Shown here piece after piece: positions 14,018 through 23,119 of a stretch of DNA of 34,525 nucleotides. The position numbers and the translations under genes were made by a program. The notes under the pieces were generated by a model, which searched no databases, was not told the DNA's origin, and saw only the letters and a program-made list of their open reading frames with translations. Origin of the DNA: a virus; the IMG/VR virus record IMGVR_UViG_3300010368_003853, positions 1 to 34,525 of that record; one strand, 5' to 3'. How positions within the stretch are numbered: the first letter of the stretch is position 1; each line of letters begins with the position of its first letter.

Positions 14018-15505
14018 ATGGCATTTAGTATACCCGATATCCCAATTCCAGAAATTCCGGATCTTTGCAACGCGTTACCGATCGACGATATAGCTTCAAA
14101 ACTTACTGGAGCTCTACCTTCACAGATAAGTGGGCTAGCCCCTGATGTTAAAGATTTTAAGGTTGATGAGGTTATAGCGTCTGTGACACCGGATATGGCA
14201 GCGCTTGTAAGTAGTACTGTTGATAATTATAGAGATAAGTTAACTGGATTATTACCTGAAATACCTGATTTCAGCGAGATTCAAAGTGCTGCAACAAATG
14301 TCCTCAATGGTGAGATTCCGGATCTAGGTGCAATAAAGGCGTTAGCTGCAGCAGCAATTTTTGATAAACTACCAGATATAGCAAAAGACGCGTTAGGTGC
14401 AGTAAATAATCTAAAAGACCAGAAGTTAAATGTAAGAATTGCAGCTACTGATTTCCTGAAACAGCAAAAAGACTGTGTAACGGCTGATTTAACTAAGGTA
14501 GGTGAAACAGCTTCATCATTCGGAAATATGCTTGGAGATGTCACTACTAGTGTTAGTGAGCTCGCAAATACAGATTTACGTAATTTTAGTGTAGATGCTT
14601 CCGCACTAGGCGATGCAAAAAGTTTAATAACCGGTGACGTACTCGGAAAAGCAGCTGCAGCATTAAAGGCAGGGGTGACAATCGCTGAGCGAGGAGAGGT
14701 CACATCTTCAGTTCTACTAAATACACTAGGCAGGGTGCCTAGTAAAGGTATTGGAGGATCCGCTACAGGTTCTTTACCTGGTGTAACGACTACAGGTGCC
14801 CCGGCCGCGGGTACCTTTACAGGACCTATACCTGGCGTGACGACCACGGGTACTTCGCCTACACCACTCTTAAGTGAAAAGGCGTATAAATTAATACTAG
14901 ACTTTGAGGTAGGTGGCGGCGCTAATTATTATAATAGATTCCTCAGCCGGCCTTCCTGGCCTGGTGTACAATCTGGTGTTACAATCGGCGTCGGTTATGA
15001 CTTAGGCTATTATAATAAGAGTCAATCCGCTGCAGACTGGAAAGGCCGGAAAGATTCCGGTGATTATGCTCGGTTAGAGAAAACTGTAGGTCTCACTAAA
15101 TCTGCTGCGAAAAATGCTATAGGTTCAGTAAAAGATATAGTTATACCATGGAGCGTAGCAGAACAGGTATATATTAATAGGACTATACCTGTACAGGTTG
15201 CGAGGACTAAACGTACATTCCCACGTTCAATTCAAAGCGGCGGTAAGTCCGGTAGATTAAATGCTGATGCTTTTGGTGCACTGGTTTCATTAGTATTTAA
15301 CCGCGGAGGTTCGCTAAGTAGTTCAAGCAGTAGACTAGAGATGAGAAACATTCATGAAGCTCTTTTAGGTAATATACCTGTAACCGATATATACACTTAT
15401 ATTTCTGAGGAGCTTTCAAAGATGAAGAGAATATGGCCTTCAGTACCAGGTTTGCAGCGGAGAAGAGATGCAGAAGCAGCTCTCGTACTTGCAGCCAAAC
15501 CATAA
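14018..15505 (+). CDS. Tail-associated lysozyme with long N-terminal domain
   Basis: A 495-aa two-part protein. Residues 1-245 are Ala/Asp/Leu-rich with Pro-rich start (IPDIPIPEIPDL), probably a helical structural domain. A linker (about 250-282) has two copies of PGVTTTG. Residues 285-495 are a GH24-like lysozyme domain: ILDFEVGG (Glu297), then SGVTIGVGYDLGYY (319-332) with Thr322 and Asp328, and LVFNRGG (425-431). It would cleave peptidoglycan as the tail enters the cell. T4 keeps this activity inside spike protein gp5; here the spike-like gene follows 37 nt downstream and lacks lysozyme, so the two probably act as one complex. No signal peptide is present, which fits a virion enzyme. Confidence 0.75.
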   Translation: MAFSIPDIPIPEIPDLCNALPIDDIASKLTGALPSQISGLAPDVKDFKVDEVIASVTPDMAALVSSTVDNYRDKLTGLLPEIPDFSEIQSAATNVLNGEIPDLGAIKALAAAAIFDKLPDIAKDALGAVNNLKDQKLNVRIAATDFLKQQKDCVTADLTKVGETASSFGNMLGDVTTSVSELANTDLRNFSVDASALGDAKSLITGDVLGKAAAALKAGVTIAERGEVTSSVLLNTLGRVPSKGIGGSATGSLPGVTTTGAPAAGTFTGPIPGVTTTGTSPTPLLSEKAYKLILDFEVGGGANYYNRFLSRPSWPGVQSGVTIGVGYDLGYYNKSQSAADWKGRKDSGDYARLEKTVGLTKSAAKNAIGSVKDIVIPWSVAEQVYINRTIPVQVARTKRTFPRSIQSGGKSGRLNADAFGALVSLVFNRGGSLSSSSSRLEMRNIHEALLGNIPVTDIYTYISEELSKMKRIWPSVPGLQRRRDAEAALVLAAKP

Positions 15506-15529
15506 ACCATAGCAATGTAACTACTTTCT

Positions 15530-15537
15530 TTTAAATA
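15530..15537 (+). promoter_or_regulatory. Late-type box TTTAAATA
   Basis: Followed by 5 nt and the ATG at 15543. Confidence 0.5.
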
Positions 15538-15542
15538 TTAAC

Positions 15543-17726
15543 ATGGAGGAAAAAAAGCATTTCGGGAACTACCTAGGGGTCGTTATACAGAATAATGACC
15601 CAGATCAATATGGTAGAGTTAAGGTCTTCATACCGCACCTTACACCTCTTTCAGACTCTTCATGGCTCGATGGTCAATCAGATAAAAGCATCGATAGTAT
15701 CTTAGGTGATAATGTAAATGGTGATACCGGTCCTATATTAAATGAACTAAAGCAAATCCTACCATGGGCAGAATATGCTGGGCCATTAGTAGGTGAGAGT
15801 GCTACAGGTAGATTCAATAACTATAATGAAACAGGTACAAAGTCGTATTCTAATTTTTTAAGCACCATAACGGAAGGTACCTCTGGTGCTGATGGTAATG
15901 CTCCGCATTCTCTCTACGACGAAGAAGTCACCTTCAACGACGCTTTCGACACTGCAGAGTTTTACGCAAATAGACCTAATCCGCTAACATACAATTATAC
16001 CCCTAATGCATATAATAATGCTGCTAGAGGTTCATTCTCTATACCTGCTGTAGGTGCACATGTATGGGTATTCTTCAGAGAAGGTAATATACAATTCCCT
16101 GTATATTTCGCTAGCAGTTATGGTCAGGAAGACTGGGCAGGTATCTTTGGTGAGAAGGGTGTGAATGATTACCCAGGTACATATGAAAATAGATCTGCTG
16201 GTACTACGGATGATAATGCAGATGCGAATACATATAGAAATAAATATGTAATCAATCAAAAAGGCGGGCAACTAGAGTTTGTAAATACAGACTTAGGTGA
16301 GAAGGTTGTACTAGGTCAATATTCAGGCTCACATTTTGAGATGAATAATCAAGCTACAATCGAGCTAGCAACAGCGAATAAAAACACTCTCGTACAAAAT
16401 GATTATTACGAGACTGTAAATGGATTTAGAAACGAGTTTACACAGAAGGATTTTGACGAAATCGTCTTAAGAGACAAATATAAGAAAATTGGTAACCTAG
16501 ATAGAGGTGCGTTTCAGGAGTGGAAAGATATTGTTGGCCCCATTCAGGAGTTTAAGCAGCTCTTCGAAATAAAAAGAACAGGTAATAACGATATTGTTAG
16601 CCCAGATGGTTTTGTAACGGTAAACCGTAATAGTGATCTACAAGAACAGTCTGGTACATTCGGAGCTAACCCGGCAGGTACAGAGGTAATTCCTACATTA
16701 GCTGGTCAGTCAAGCTCCGCTCCAGGCGATCTAGGTACATATGTTGGCGAGAATGAGGTAGTGCTGACAGGTACTGCATCTGGCCCCTCAGGCACATCTC
16801 CTTCTGTATCTGAACCGAGCCCGTCCACTGAAGGTGGTGCGTGGGAGATAGACGAGAGGAAAGATCAATTAAAGGAGATTCTTGATGCTAATTTAGAAGA
16901 ATTAACTACCATCGAACAAGGATTAGGCATTGGTGGTAGTGAAATTATTAATATCTCGAAGAATAAGGTAGAGACTATTGGCCTTGAAATGAACGATTTC
17001 GGTAGTATTAGATATGATCCTATTGGTAAATTTACAAGTAGTGAAATAAAGTCATCCGGTGGTACTGTTTATGTGGATGGCGAAGGTACTCCCCTTGTTG
17101 AATACGTGCATGTACAAGACCTACCAGGTGGTACGTCAACTCTTAACGTTTCAAATAGATATAATGTCATTGTAGGTGCAGGTGGCTTAAACCTAAAATC
17201 TTACGGACCTACTAACGTTGTAGGTACTATTACAAACGTAACCGGTGAACAAGTGAATGTCGGTTCTTCTAATGAAGTTAATATCGACGGTAAGGTAGTT
17301 AATATTTCAGCTGATATACTTAGATTAAGAAATAAGAGACAGCGACAGATTTTAGTCGATGGTAGTTTAGGTGTATCCAAAAACGTTCTTATAGGTGGTG
17401 GTATGCTCGTTGAGGGTGAAACGTACCTACAACATGTAACTGCTCCTAGGGAGTATCAAGTAACAGAGTCTACCCAAGTCAGATTAACACCAGGCGCCAC
17501 ATACGGTGCATCGTTTACCGGTACCATTAATGGCAACTCTGGTAACTGGAATGGTACTATTACGATAAGCACTAATGATATAATTATTGAAAATCATAAC
17601 CATGCTTTTGCTAATCTACCTCTAACGCTTAAAGATACGAATAATGCTGTCAGGGAAGCTGCTACATCGCTAAATGGCGGCGCGGGTCGATCAGCTGCCT
17701 CTCCGAGATCGAATGGTCAAAAATAG
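15543..17726 (+). CDS. Baseplate hub/tail spike, gp5-like without lysozyme
   Basis: A 727-aa virion protein. Residues 6-33 (GNYLGVVIQNNDPDQYGRVK, then VFIPHL) are the OB-fold start typical of gp5/VgrG hub proteins, continued by SIPAVGAHVWVFFREGNIQF (about 166-186). A Ser/Pro/Gly-rich linker covers about 385-440. From 470 to 620 come short beta repeats rich in Val, Asn and Gly (VVGTITNVTGEQVNVGS; NEVNIDGKVVNIS) as in trimeric beta-helix needles. The C-terminal NHNHAF motif is of the kind that can bind metal at a spike tip. It should form the membrane-piercing device under the baseplate. The enzyme part present in T4 gp5 is on the upstream gene. Confidence 0.8.
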   Translation: MEEKKHFGNYLGVVIQNNDPDQYGRVKVFIPHLTPLSDSSWLDGQSDKSIDSILGDNVNGDTGPILNELKQILPWAEYAGPLVGESATGRFNNYNETGTKSYSNFLSTITEGTSGADGNAPHSLYDEEVTFNDAFDTAEFYANRPNPLTYNYTPNAYNNAARGSFSIPAVGAHVWVFFREGNIQFPVYFASSYGQEDWAGIFGEKGVNDYPGTYENRSAGTTDDNADANTYRNKYVINQKGGQLEFVNTDLGEKVVLGQYSGSHFEMNNQATIELATANKNTLVQNDYYETVNGFRNEFTQKDFDEIVLRDKYKKIGNLDRGAFQEWKDIVGPIQEFKQLFEIKRTGNNDIVSPDGFVTVNRNSDLQEQSGTFGANPAGTEVIPTLAGQSSSAPGDLGTYVGENEVVLTGTASGPSGTSPSVSEPSPSTEGGAWEIDERKDQLKEILDANLEELTTIEQGLGIGGSEIINISKNKVETIGLEMNDFGSIRYDPIGKFTSSEIKSSGGTVYVDGEGTPLVEYVHVQDLPGGTSTLNVSNRYNVIVGAGGLNLKSYGPTNVVGTITNVTGEQVNVGSSNEVNIDGKVVNISADILRLRNKRQRQILVDGSLGVSKNVLIGGGMLVEGETYLQHVTAPREYQVTESTQVRLTPGATYGASFTGTINGNSGNWNGTITISTNDIIIENHNHAFANLPLTLKDTNNAVREAATSLNGGAGRSAASPRSNGQK

Positions 17727-17777
17727 TAAGTTTTTTAAAAAAACTATTTTATTTACCAGCTAATTAAACTGCTATTA

Positions 17778-17785
17778 ATTAAATA
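17778..17785 (+). promoter_or_regulatory. Late-type box ATTAAATA
   Basis: Followed by 5 nt and the ATG at 17791. Confidence 0.5.
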
Positions 17786-17790
17786 TTGGT

Positions 17791-18174
17791 ATGTCTCTTA
17801 CAAGTAGGACAATAAAAAATTTTATTGGTAACATTCACTTTTCCACATTCATCATCGCTCTAACTGCGGCAACTGCTGCTCTATGGCTTAATAGCAAATA
17901 TGTCGCTCTGGATACATATGAAAAGGATAAACAAATATTGATGCTAAAGGTTGAAAATCTCGAAATGGAGACCAAGTCAATACGATTTCTAATAAGCACT
18001 AATCAAGCAGAACTCTCAGGTTTAACAATTGTACTCGTTAAAATTGAACGGCTCATATCTAAACTCATTGATGATGACGGTAATATCATACACTCTGCAG
18101 AGTATAGAAAGCTGGAGATTGGTATTGCGGAGATAAAGAAAGATATTAGCTATATAAGAGATTCAAAGAAGTAA
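17791..18174 (+). CDS. Membrane-anchored coiled-coil protein, possibly i-spanin-like
   Basis: A 127-aa protein with one N-terminal membrane segment (about 18-33, STFIIALTAATAALWL) after a short basic start, then a charged helical region (40-125) with heptad-like leucines and isoleucines. N-in anchor plus periplasmic coiled coil is the layout of inner-membrane spanins, which fuse inner and outer membranes at lysis; the late promoter and nearby lysozyme-bearing gene are compatible. No o-spanin lipoprotein gene is seen nested or adjacent, and a tail or superinfection role is also possible. Function is therefore inferred only from architecture. Confidence 0.5.
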   Translation: MSLTSRTIKNFIGNIHFSTFIIALTAATAALWLNSKYVALDTYEKDKQILMLKVENLEMETKSIRFLISTNQAELSGLTIVLVKIERLISKLIDDDGNIIHSAEYRKLEIGIAEIKKDISYIRDSKK

Positions 18175-18201
18175 TTACTTTATACAGTATATTTTTTACA
18201 A

Positions 18202-18235
18202 AAAAATGCCCCTCTCCGTAGAAAGGGGCATTTTT
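18202..18235. terminator. Bidirectional terminator
   Basis: AAAAATGCCCCT (18202-18213) pairs with AGGGGCATTTTT (18224-18235). A-run and T-run flank the GC stem on both sides, so it can end the + transcript from the membrane protein and the - transcript of the barrel gene, which converge here. Confidence 0.9.
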
Positions 18236-18253
18236 GGGTTAGGTTAGGTTAGA
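18236..18253. repeat. Short GGTTA tandem repeat
   Basis: GGTTA occurs three times in a row just after the terminator and running into the 3' end of the barrel gene. It is telomere-like in appearance but only about three units long. Confidence 0.5.
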
Positions 18254-18977
18254 AATTAAACGAAACGCCTGCCTGAATAGATGAATCGAAGTTTTCACTA
18301 GAGGCGAATGTGGTTGAATCATATACTACATCATCATTATCGAGCCAGTTAAACTGCACGTAGACATGAGCTTTATCATTAATGATAGTTTCTACTCTAG
18401 TATATAGTTGAATGTATTGAAAGCTGTCCTCGAGACCATAACTCTTACCAATCTCACCACCAAGTACTAGATCAAAGTATGAAGATGTAAACGTCTTAGA
18501 GATGTTTAGAGCAGGTGTATAAATCGTCTGAGTTGAATAGTCAATTGTATTACTTCCATTCTCCAAGCTTAGAGAGAAGTTAGCATCAACGAAGTCAAAA
18601 GGAGATACCTTATATTGACCCTCGAGTTCAAAGGTGAAATCTGAACCTTCAGTTTTATGTGCGATTAGGCGCGTATCGATATCACCAATTGGTGTACTGA
18701 GTACCGTGCCTAAGGAGGCATGAAGTTGATCCCTACTGTTATCTTCTACGAGCTCGACACTACCAACAATACTAAGATTACGAAGTGTACCAACCTCAGA
18801 TGACGCTTTAACGTAAGATGCATCTGTAGCGTCAACCTGTCCTCTGTAGATACGTTGCTCGTAATAACCGAACTCGACTACATTCTTATCTTTAGTATTC
18901 TGTACGCCTTGACCATTTACAACAGTAGCTGCAAGCAGTAAAAGGATAGTGGTTTTAATTGTATTTTTCATATTCAT
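18249..18977 (-). CDS. Outer-membrane beta-barrel-like protein with signal peptide
   Basis: A 242-aa protein with a clear Sec signal peptide (residues 1-23: Lys near the start, ILLLLAATVV core, cleavage probably near VNG-Q). The mature part shows alternating polar/aromatic strands and ends in SFNF; a C-terminal Phe is the usual signal for BAM-dependent insertion of Gram-negative outer-membrane proteins. The early EFGYYEQRIYRGQ segment resembles the start of bacterial TIGR02001-like barrels (S.Y.FRG..Q). It probably inserts in the host outer membrane during infection, perhaps to mask receptors or change permeability. An ATG six codons... more exactly at codon 3 (18971) is an alternative start. 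It lies downstream of nrdAB on the same strand. Confidence 0.7.
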   Translation of the reverse strand: MNMKNTIKTTILLLLAATVVNGQGVQNTKDKNVVEFGYYEQRIYRGQVDATDASYVKASSEVGTLRNLSIVGSVELVEDNSRDQLHASLGTVLSTPIGDIDTRLIAHKTEGSDFTFELEGQYKVSPFDFVDANFSLSLENGSNTIDYSTQTIYTPALNISKTFTSSYFDLVLGGEIGKSYGLEDSFQYIQLYTRVETIINDKAHVYVQFNWLDNDDVVYDSTTFASSENFDSSIQAGVSFNF

Positions 18978-19019
18978 ATACAGTCATTTTAACGTATAGA
19001 TACAATAAATCAACTCCTT

Positions 19020-20081
19020 TTATAGTTCAAACTCATCAAAATCAGATGAATCAATCTCAGTATCTCTTGCACCGATCTTATAAGAACTAATTTCAGTCTC
19101 CTGAGGAGCAACCTGTACTTTTGAACTATCCGTAAAACTGTTTAACCAGCCTCCAATAGGGTTAGTAGGAGCATCAAATATCTTGTCATACCCAAGAGAC
19201 TTGAGTCTATTGTTAGCTAACCATTCAATGTAACCACCTAACATGTCAGCGTTTAATCCTAGGAGAGACCCTTTAGAGAAGAGGTATTCAGCCCATTTTT
19301 TCTCGTTCGCGACAGCGAGACGATACATATCATAGACCTTCTGCTCGTTGTCTTTAACAATATCCTGGAAACCTTCATCCGGATTATCGCGCCAGTTTTT
19401 CATAATATTCTGTGTAATAGCAGTATGTAGATTCTCATCACGTGCAATTAGACCAACGATCTTTGACGTACCTTCCATCTTACCTTTATAGCCGAAGAAG
19501 AACGAACATGCGAAAGAAGTATAAAAAGCCAATCCTTCAGTAATCTGAGTGCTTAGTACGGAATTAAAAATTCGTTGCTTCATGCAACCACCATCATCAC
19601 CAAGTAGAGTATTATACGCGCTACTAATTTCATTTGCTCTTTTAACAATCTCCTTATCTTCAAGAATAGAATCAAAGAACTTTGTAGCATCTTTTGCGAT
19701 ATTTTGCAGTACGTATGTGTATGAGTAGCTATGAATAGTCTCGAATCTCGCCCAAGAGGTCATACAGATTTCAAGCTCTGGGTTAGATACATAGTTCTTA
19801 ATATTATGAATACTTCTAGAGAGCATACTATCAGTCATGGTCTGCCATTTAAGATTACTATTAAAGATAAATCTCTCTGTATCCGTTAGATTTTCATAAT
19901 CACTACGATCCTTCGTCAAAGATACCTCTTCTGGTAGCCAGTGAAATTCTTCCTGCTTTCTCCATAGCTCAAAGAACTTTGGATATTTAAACCTATCATA
20001 CCTCTGCAGAGATAGATCTTCGCCTAGAAACATAGGCTCTTTTGTCGTATCGATATTTTTTGTATTTAGAACAGTCTTCAT
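19020..20081 (-). CDS. nrdB: Ribonucleotide reductase class Ia, small subunit
   Basis: A 353-aa NrdB. All E. coli-type ligands are visible: Asp84 (QTMTDS), Glu114 and His117 with radical Tyr121 in FETIHSYSYTY, Glu182 in TEGLAFY, and Glu216/His219 in LIARDENLH. It holds the di-iron tyrosyl radical needed by NrdA to make deoxynucleotides. The C-terminal tail ends DFDEFEL, the acidic/hydrophobic peptide that docks to the large subunit. The start at 20081 has TATAAT 6 nt upstream, so it can be transcribed apart from nrdA, which ends 32 nt upstream. Confidence 0.96.
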   Translation of the reverse strand: MKTVLNTKNIDTTKEPMFLGEDLSLQRYDRFKYPKFFELWRKQEEFHWLPEEVSLTKDRSDYENLTDTERFIFNSNLKWQTMTDSMLSRSIHNIKNYVSNPELEICMTSWARFETIHSYSYTYVLQNIAKDATKFFDSILEDKEIVKRANEISSAYNTLLGDDGGCMKQRIFNSVLSTQITEGLAFYTSFACSFFFGYKGKMEGTSKIVGLIARDENLHTAITQNIMKNWRDNPDEGFQDIVKDNEQKVYDMYRLAVANEKKWAEYLFSKGSLLGLNADMLGGYIEWLANNRLKSLGYDKIFDAPTNPIGGWLNSFTDSSKVQVAPQETEISSYKIGARDTEIDSSDFDEFEL

Positions 20082-20087
20082 GTTTTA

Positions 20088-20093
20088 ATTATA
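20088..20093 (-). promoter_or_regulatory. TATAAT box of nrdB
   Basis: On the minus strand, exactly 6 nt before the nrdB ATG (20081). A second overlapping TATAAT lies 5 nt further upstream. Confidence 0.5.
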
Positions 20094-20112
20094 TTATATT
20101 GGTGTTACTTAT

Positions 20113-22368
20113 TTATATTGCACAAGCTCCAGATTCGCAACCGTCATCGACTGCATCTTCACCTGAGCTTTGCTTATCTCCATCATCAGTATTCAGGTAA
20201 TAGCCAGTCCGCCAACCTAGTTTATAAGCTAGTAGTAACTCCTTGATTACCTTAGAATCCGGTAGTGCTCCGCCTTCGTAATGAGCATAGTTATAATATA
20301 CATTAGCACTAATACTCATATCAACCCACTTCTGCAACGCACCTACGATCTTAATAAGACCTTCATTACTCTTCATATCATATGCTAGAGTATACTTACT
20401 CTTATACGATGAGTAATTAGGTACAATAACGGGTAACGTTCTTGCTTTGGATTTCTTATATGTAATAAAGGATCTAACAGGCTCAATGCCATTAGTAGAG
20501 CATTGAATAACTGAAGAACTCTCACAAGGCATAATAGCAGATACTGTACTATGTCTTAATCCAAACTCCTTAATTCTTGCTCTAAGAGCCTCCCAGTCCA
20601 TGGAATTCTCTCTCGTCACATACTCGTCGATTTCTTTCTTATATGTATCAATTGGCAACCAACCCTTAGAGTACTTAGTCTCATTAAACTTAGGACATGC
20701 ACCCTGCTCTTCTGCGAGCTTACATGATGCACTGAGTAGACTATACTGTACTTTCTCCATCAGCTCATCGGCAACGTTTGGAGCTTCAGCATCTTCATAA
20801 CCTACTCCCTTCTTAGCAAGATAAGCAGCGAAGTTCGTAATACCAATACCAAGAGATCTTCTATTCTTAGTAAAGTTTTCAGCTGCAGGTAAGAAGTAGT
20901 CTTGGTAATCGATAAGCTGGTCTAGAATACGAATAATAATATCACATACTTTTTCCATCTCAGCATCAGATTGAATCTCTAGCACATTAATAGCTGAGAG
21001 AATACAAATACCAATTTCAGCATCAGTATCAGAGGTATCTTGTAGAGGCTTCGTAGGGTGTAATACTTCAACGCATAGGTTAGTCATCTTAATATCTGTA
21101 TCCCACGCAGAACGCTGATTACAGTGATCGATATTCATGAAGTAAATCCGACCTGTCTCAACACGCTCTTTAACGAAGAGGGACATTAAGGAACGAGCCG
21201 GTATAGTCTTCTTAAACTTTAATGAAGTCTTACGTTCGTACTGCTCGTACAGTTCATCGAAGTTTTCATGGCCGAATGCATCATATAAATCTTTCGCTTC
21301 ATTTGGAGAGAATAGAGTAATGTCTTCATTCCTAAGAAACCTCTTATAGAACAGCTCACTGAATTGAATGCAGTAGTCAAGTTTTCTAACACGGTTATCA
21401 TCAGTACCAGAGTTATTCTTAAGCACTAACATATCTTCAGCCTCATAGTGCCAGAAGGGAAAGTTAACTGTAGCAGAACCACCTCTAATACCATTCTGAT
21501 GGCAAGACTTAACGGTAGATTCCATTAACTTAAGGAACGGGATAACGCCTGTATGCAAGACCTCACCATTTCTAATAGGAGAGTTAATTGGTCTCACACG
21601 GCCAATGTTTAAACCAATACCATATCTTGAACCTGTAGCGAAACCAGCTGCTGCGGAGGACGAGAAGATAGAAGGTAGTGTATCATCGATATCAATCAAA
21701 CAACAAGATGCATACTGTCTTATCTTAGTACGTACACCAGCCATTAGCGGTGTAGGTATGTTGATCTTAAACTTGGAGAAGTAATCGTACGCTTTCTTTA
21801 TATAAGCAATACGTTCATCACCTGTATACTGGCCAAAGCATACCATGGCAATAATCATATAAGCAAATTGAGGAGTCTCGTAAAGTCTTCCAGTAGATCT
21901 GTCTTGTATAAGATACTTATCGCATAGTTGCCTCATACCCGCATACGTGAAGTTTTCATCACGGCTGTGGTCGATATATTCATCGAGTTTATTAATCTCT
22001 GTCTTATCATACATCATCAAGATATCTTCATCATATACATCATTCTCATGCACATTCTCGTTAATGAAGTCAACAAGCTTAGGTGGATTCTTACCGCCCC
22101 ATACCTCTTTACGTAGATGATATGATAGTAAGCGCGCTGCAACATATTGATAATTCGGCGAACTAAGGCTGATCAGATTTGCAGCTGAATCAACTAAGAC
22201 ATCGTGAATTTCAACTGTTGTCATACCTTCCTTCTTCTGCAGATCGGCATTAATTTCAATGTCAGACGCTGTTACGCCTTTAATGCCTTCTACGGCCCAT
22301 TCAATAACTCGGTGAATTTTTTCCACGTTATAGGGTACTGATTCCCCGTTTCTTTTCACGATGTTCAT
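20113..22368 (-). CDS. nrdA: Ribonucleotide reductase class Ia, large subunit
   Basis: A 751-aa NrdA with an N-terminal ATP-cone-like domain (1-90, KRNGESVPYNVEKI), which suggests allosteric activity control. Active-site elements are SCCLID (first redox Cys), TNLCVEVLHP (Asn, Cys, Glu of the catalytic site), the second redox Cys in EIGICILSAINVL, PCESSSVIQCSTNGIEP, and the GYYL tyrosine pair. The C-terminus CESGACAI carries the two shuttle cysteines that take electrons from thioredoxin or glutaredoxin. It reduces ribonucleoside diphosphates for phage DNA synthesis. A late-like AGTAAATA lies 9 nt upstream of the start. Confidence 0.97.
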   Translation of the reverse strand: MNIVKRNGESVPYNVEKIHRVIEWAVEGIKGVTASDIEINADLQKKEGMTTVEIHDVLVDSAANLISLSSPNYQYVAARLLSYHLRKEVWGGKNPPKLVDFINENVHENDVYDEDILMMYDKTEINKLDEYIDHSRDENFTYAGMRQLCDKYLIQDRSTGRLYETPQFAYMIIAMVCFGQYTGDERIAYIKKAYDYFSKFKINIPTPLMAGVRTKIRQYASCCLIDIDDTLPSIFSSSAAAGFATGSRYGIGLNIGRVRPINSPIRNGEVLHTGVIPFLKLMESTVKSCHQNGIRGGSATVNFPFWHYEAEDMLVLKNNSGTDDNRVRKLDYCIQFSELFYKRFLRNEDITLFSPNEAKDLYDAFGHENFDELYEQYERKTSLKFKKTIPARSLMSLFVKERVETGRIYFMNIDHCNQRSAWDTDIKMTNLCVEVLHPTKPLQDTSDTDAEIGICILSAINVLEIQSDAEMEKVCDIIIRILDQLIDYQDYFLPAAENFTKNRRSLGIGITNFAAYLAKKGVGYEDAEAPNVADELMEKVQYSLLSASCKLAEEQGACPKFNETKYSKGWLPIDTYKKEIDEYVTRENSMDWEALRARIKEFGLRHSTVSAIMPCESSSVIQCSTNGIEPVRSFITYKKSKARTLPVIVPNYSSYKSKYTLAYDMKSNEGLIKIVGALQKWVDMSISANVYYNYAHYEGGALPDSKVIKELLLAYKLGWRTGYYLNTDDGDKQSSGEDAVDDGCESGACAI

Positions 22369-22377
22369 ATATGAGTT

Positions 22378-22385
22378 TATTTACT
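22378..22385 (-). promoter_or_regulatory. Late-like box AGTAAATA before nrdA
   Basis: Minus strand, 9 nt before the nrdA ATG. The octamer equals that at 14005-14012, but a late promoter for an early enzyme would be unexpected, so it may be fortuitous. Confidence 0.3.
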
Positions 22386-22901
22386 TTATTTTGTTAGGAT
22401 TAATAGTTTAAATGCCCCAAATCTTTGAAAATTAAATTCACTTTCATTTAATTTGAGCAAGTGCTGAAGAATCTTCTTATCATCGATAATAGGATCATCT
22501 GTTAGGTGTGTAAATGCTTTAAAGTCGACAGGAAAGATGCGTTTATTAAGGTACGAGTATGCATCATGACATGTCATATTGTACTCATCTAGTATCTGCT
22601 CGTATGTTACAATATCTACTGTGTTTTCTTTTTGCTGTTTTAGTAGAGTATCAGCTAACTCTTTACCAGTCTTATTCAACTCTAAAAAGATACCATATAA
22701 TGGTAATATAGCGTAACTATCTGGTTCTTTCTCAAACGCTATTAATACCTTTTTTGGATTATATCTTTTATTAATAGAAAGACGTTTGTGATCATACTCA
22801 TTTTTAATAGCGAATCCCAGAAATAGGGTAGGCAGATCATCGTCAAATGATTCAAACTTATCGATATCGACAGGTTCCTCGACTAATCTTATATCAACCA
22901 T
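22386..22901 (-). CDS. Hypothetical protein, 171 aa
   Basis: Soluble, acidic at the start (DKFESFDDDLP) and Lys/Leu-rich in the second half; no motif recognised. It shares one base with the stop of the 72-aa gene (translationally coupled) and precedes nrdA by 17 nt, so it belongs to the same minus-strand unit. No function proposed. Confidence 0.6.
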   Translation of the reverse strand: MVDIRLVEEPVDIDKFESFDDDLPTLFLGFAIKNEYDHKRLSINKRYNPKKVLIAFEKEPDSYAILPLYGIFLELNKTGKELADTLLKQQKENTVDIVTYEQILDEYNMTCHDAYSYLNKRIFPVDFKAFTHLTDDPIIDDKKILQHLLKLNESEFNFQRFGAFKLLILTK

Positions 22902-23119
22902 TACATTGAGATTTCACTGATCATTGCGCCTGTCTTAAGATCAATGGTTCTAATCTTATCTCCTGTATAGGGGGTCTTGATAGTCACAGAAACCATATTA
23001 CCGGAGATAGTAGGTCCACTATATTCACCAGGTGGTAGGCTGTGTGATGCGTGGATACCACCAGTTTGTGCATCAAAGATTTCCACCTTATCGTTATTAA
23101 TTCGAGCAGTTAAGTTCAT
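22901..23119 (-). CDS. Hypothetical small beta-rich protein, 72 aa
   Basis: A compact protein predicted from its pattern to be all-beta: alternating hydrophobics with Gly/Thr turns, VEIFDAQTGG, ISGNMVSVTIKTPYTGD, IRTIDLKTGAMI. The DxxTG repeats recall a WD/PQQ-like blade, but one unit cannot form a propeller. It overlaps both neighbours by 1-4 nt, so it is part of a coupled trio. Function unknown. Confidence 0.6.
   Translation of the reverse strand: MNLTARINNDKVEIFDAQTGGIHASHSLPPGEYSGPTISGNMVSVTIKTPYTGDKIRTIDLKTGAMISEISM

Noticed and set aside
14281-14847. Long (188-codon) antisense frame inside the tail lysozyme gene
   Set aside because: The sense frame has clear structural and lysozyme features; the antisense product is low-complexity Val/Pro/Ser reflecting codon bias of the sense gene.
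18236-18253. Telomere-like GGTTA repeats
   Set aside because: Only about three units, internal and partly coding for the end of the barrel protein; no sign of a genome end.
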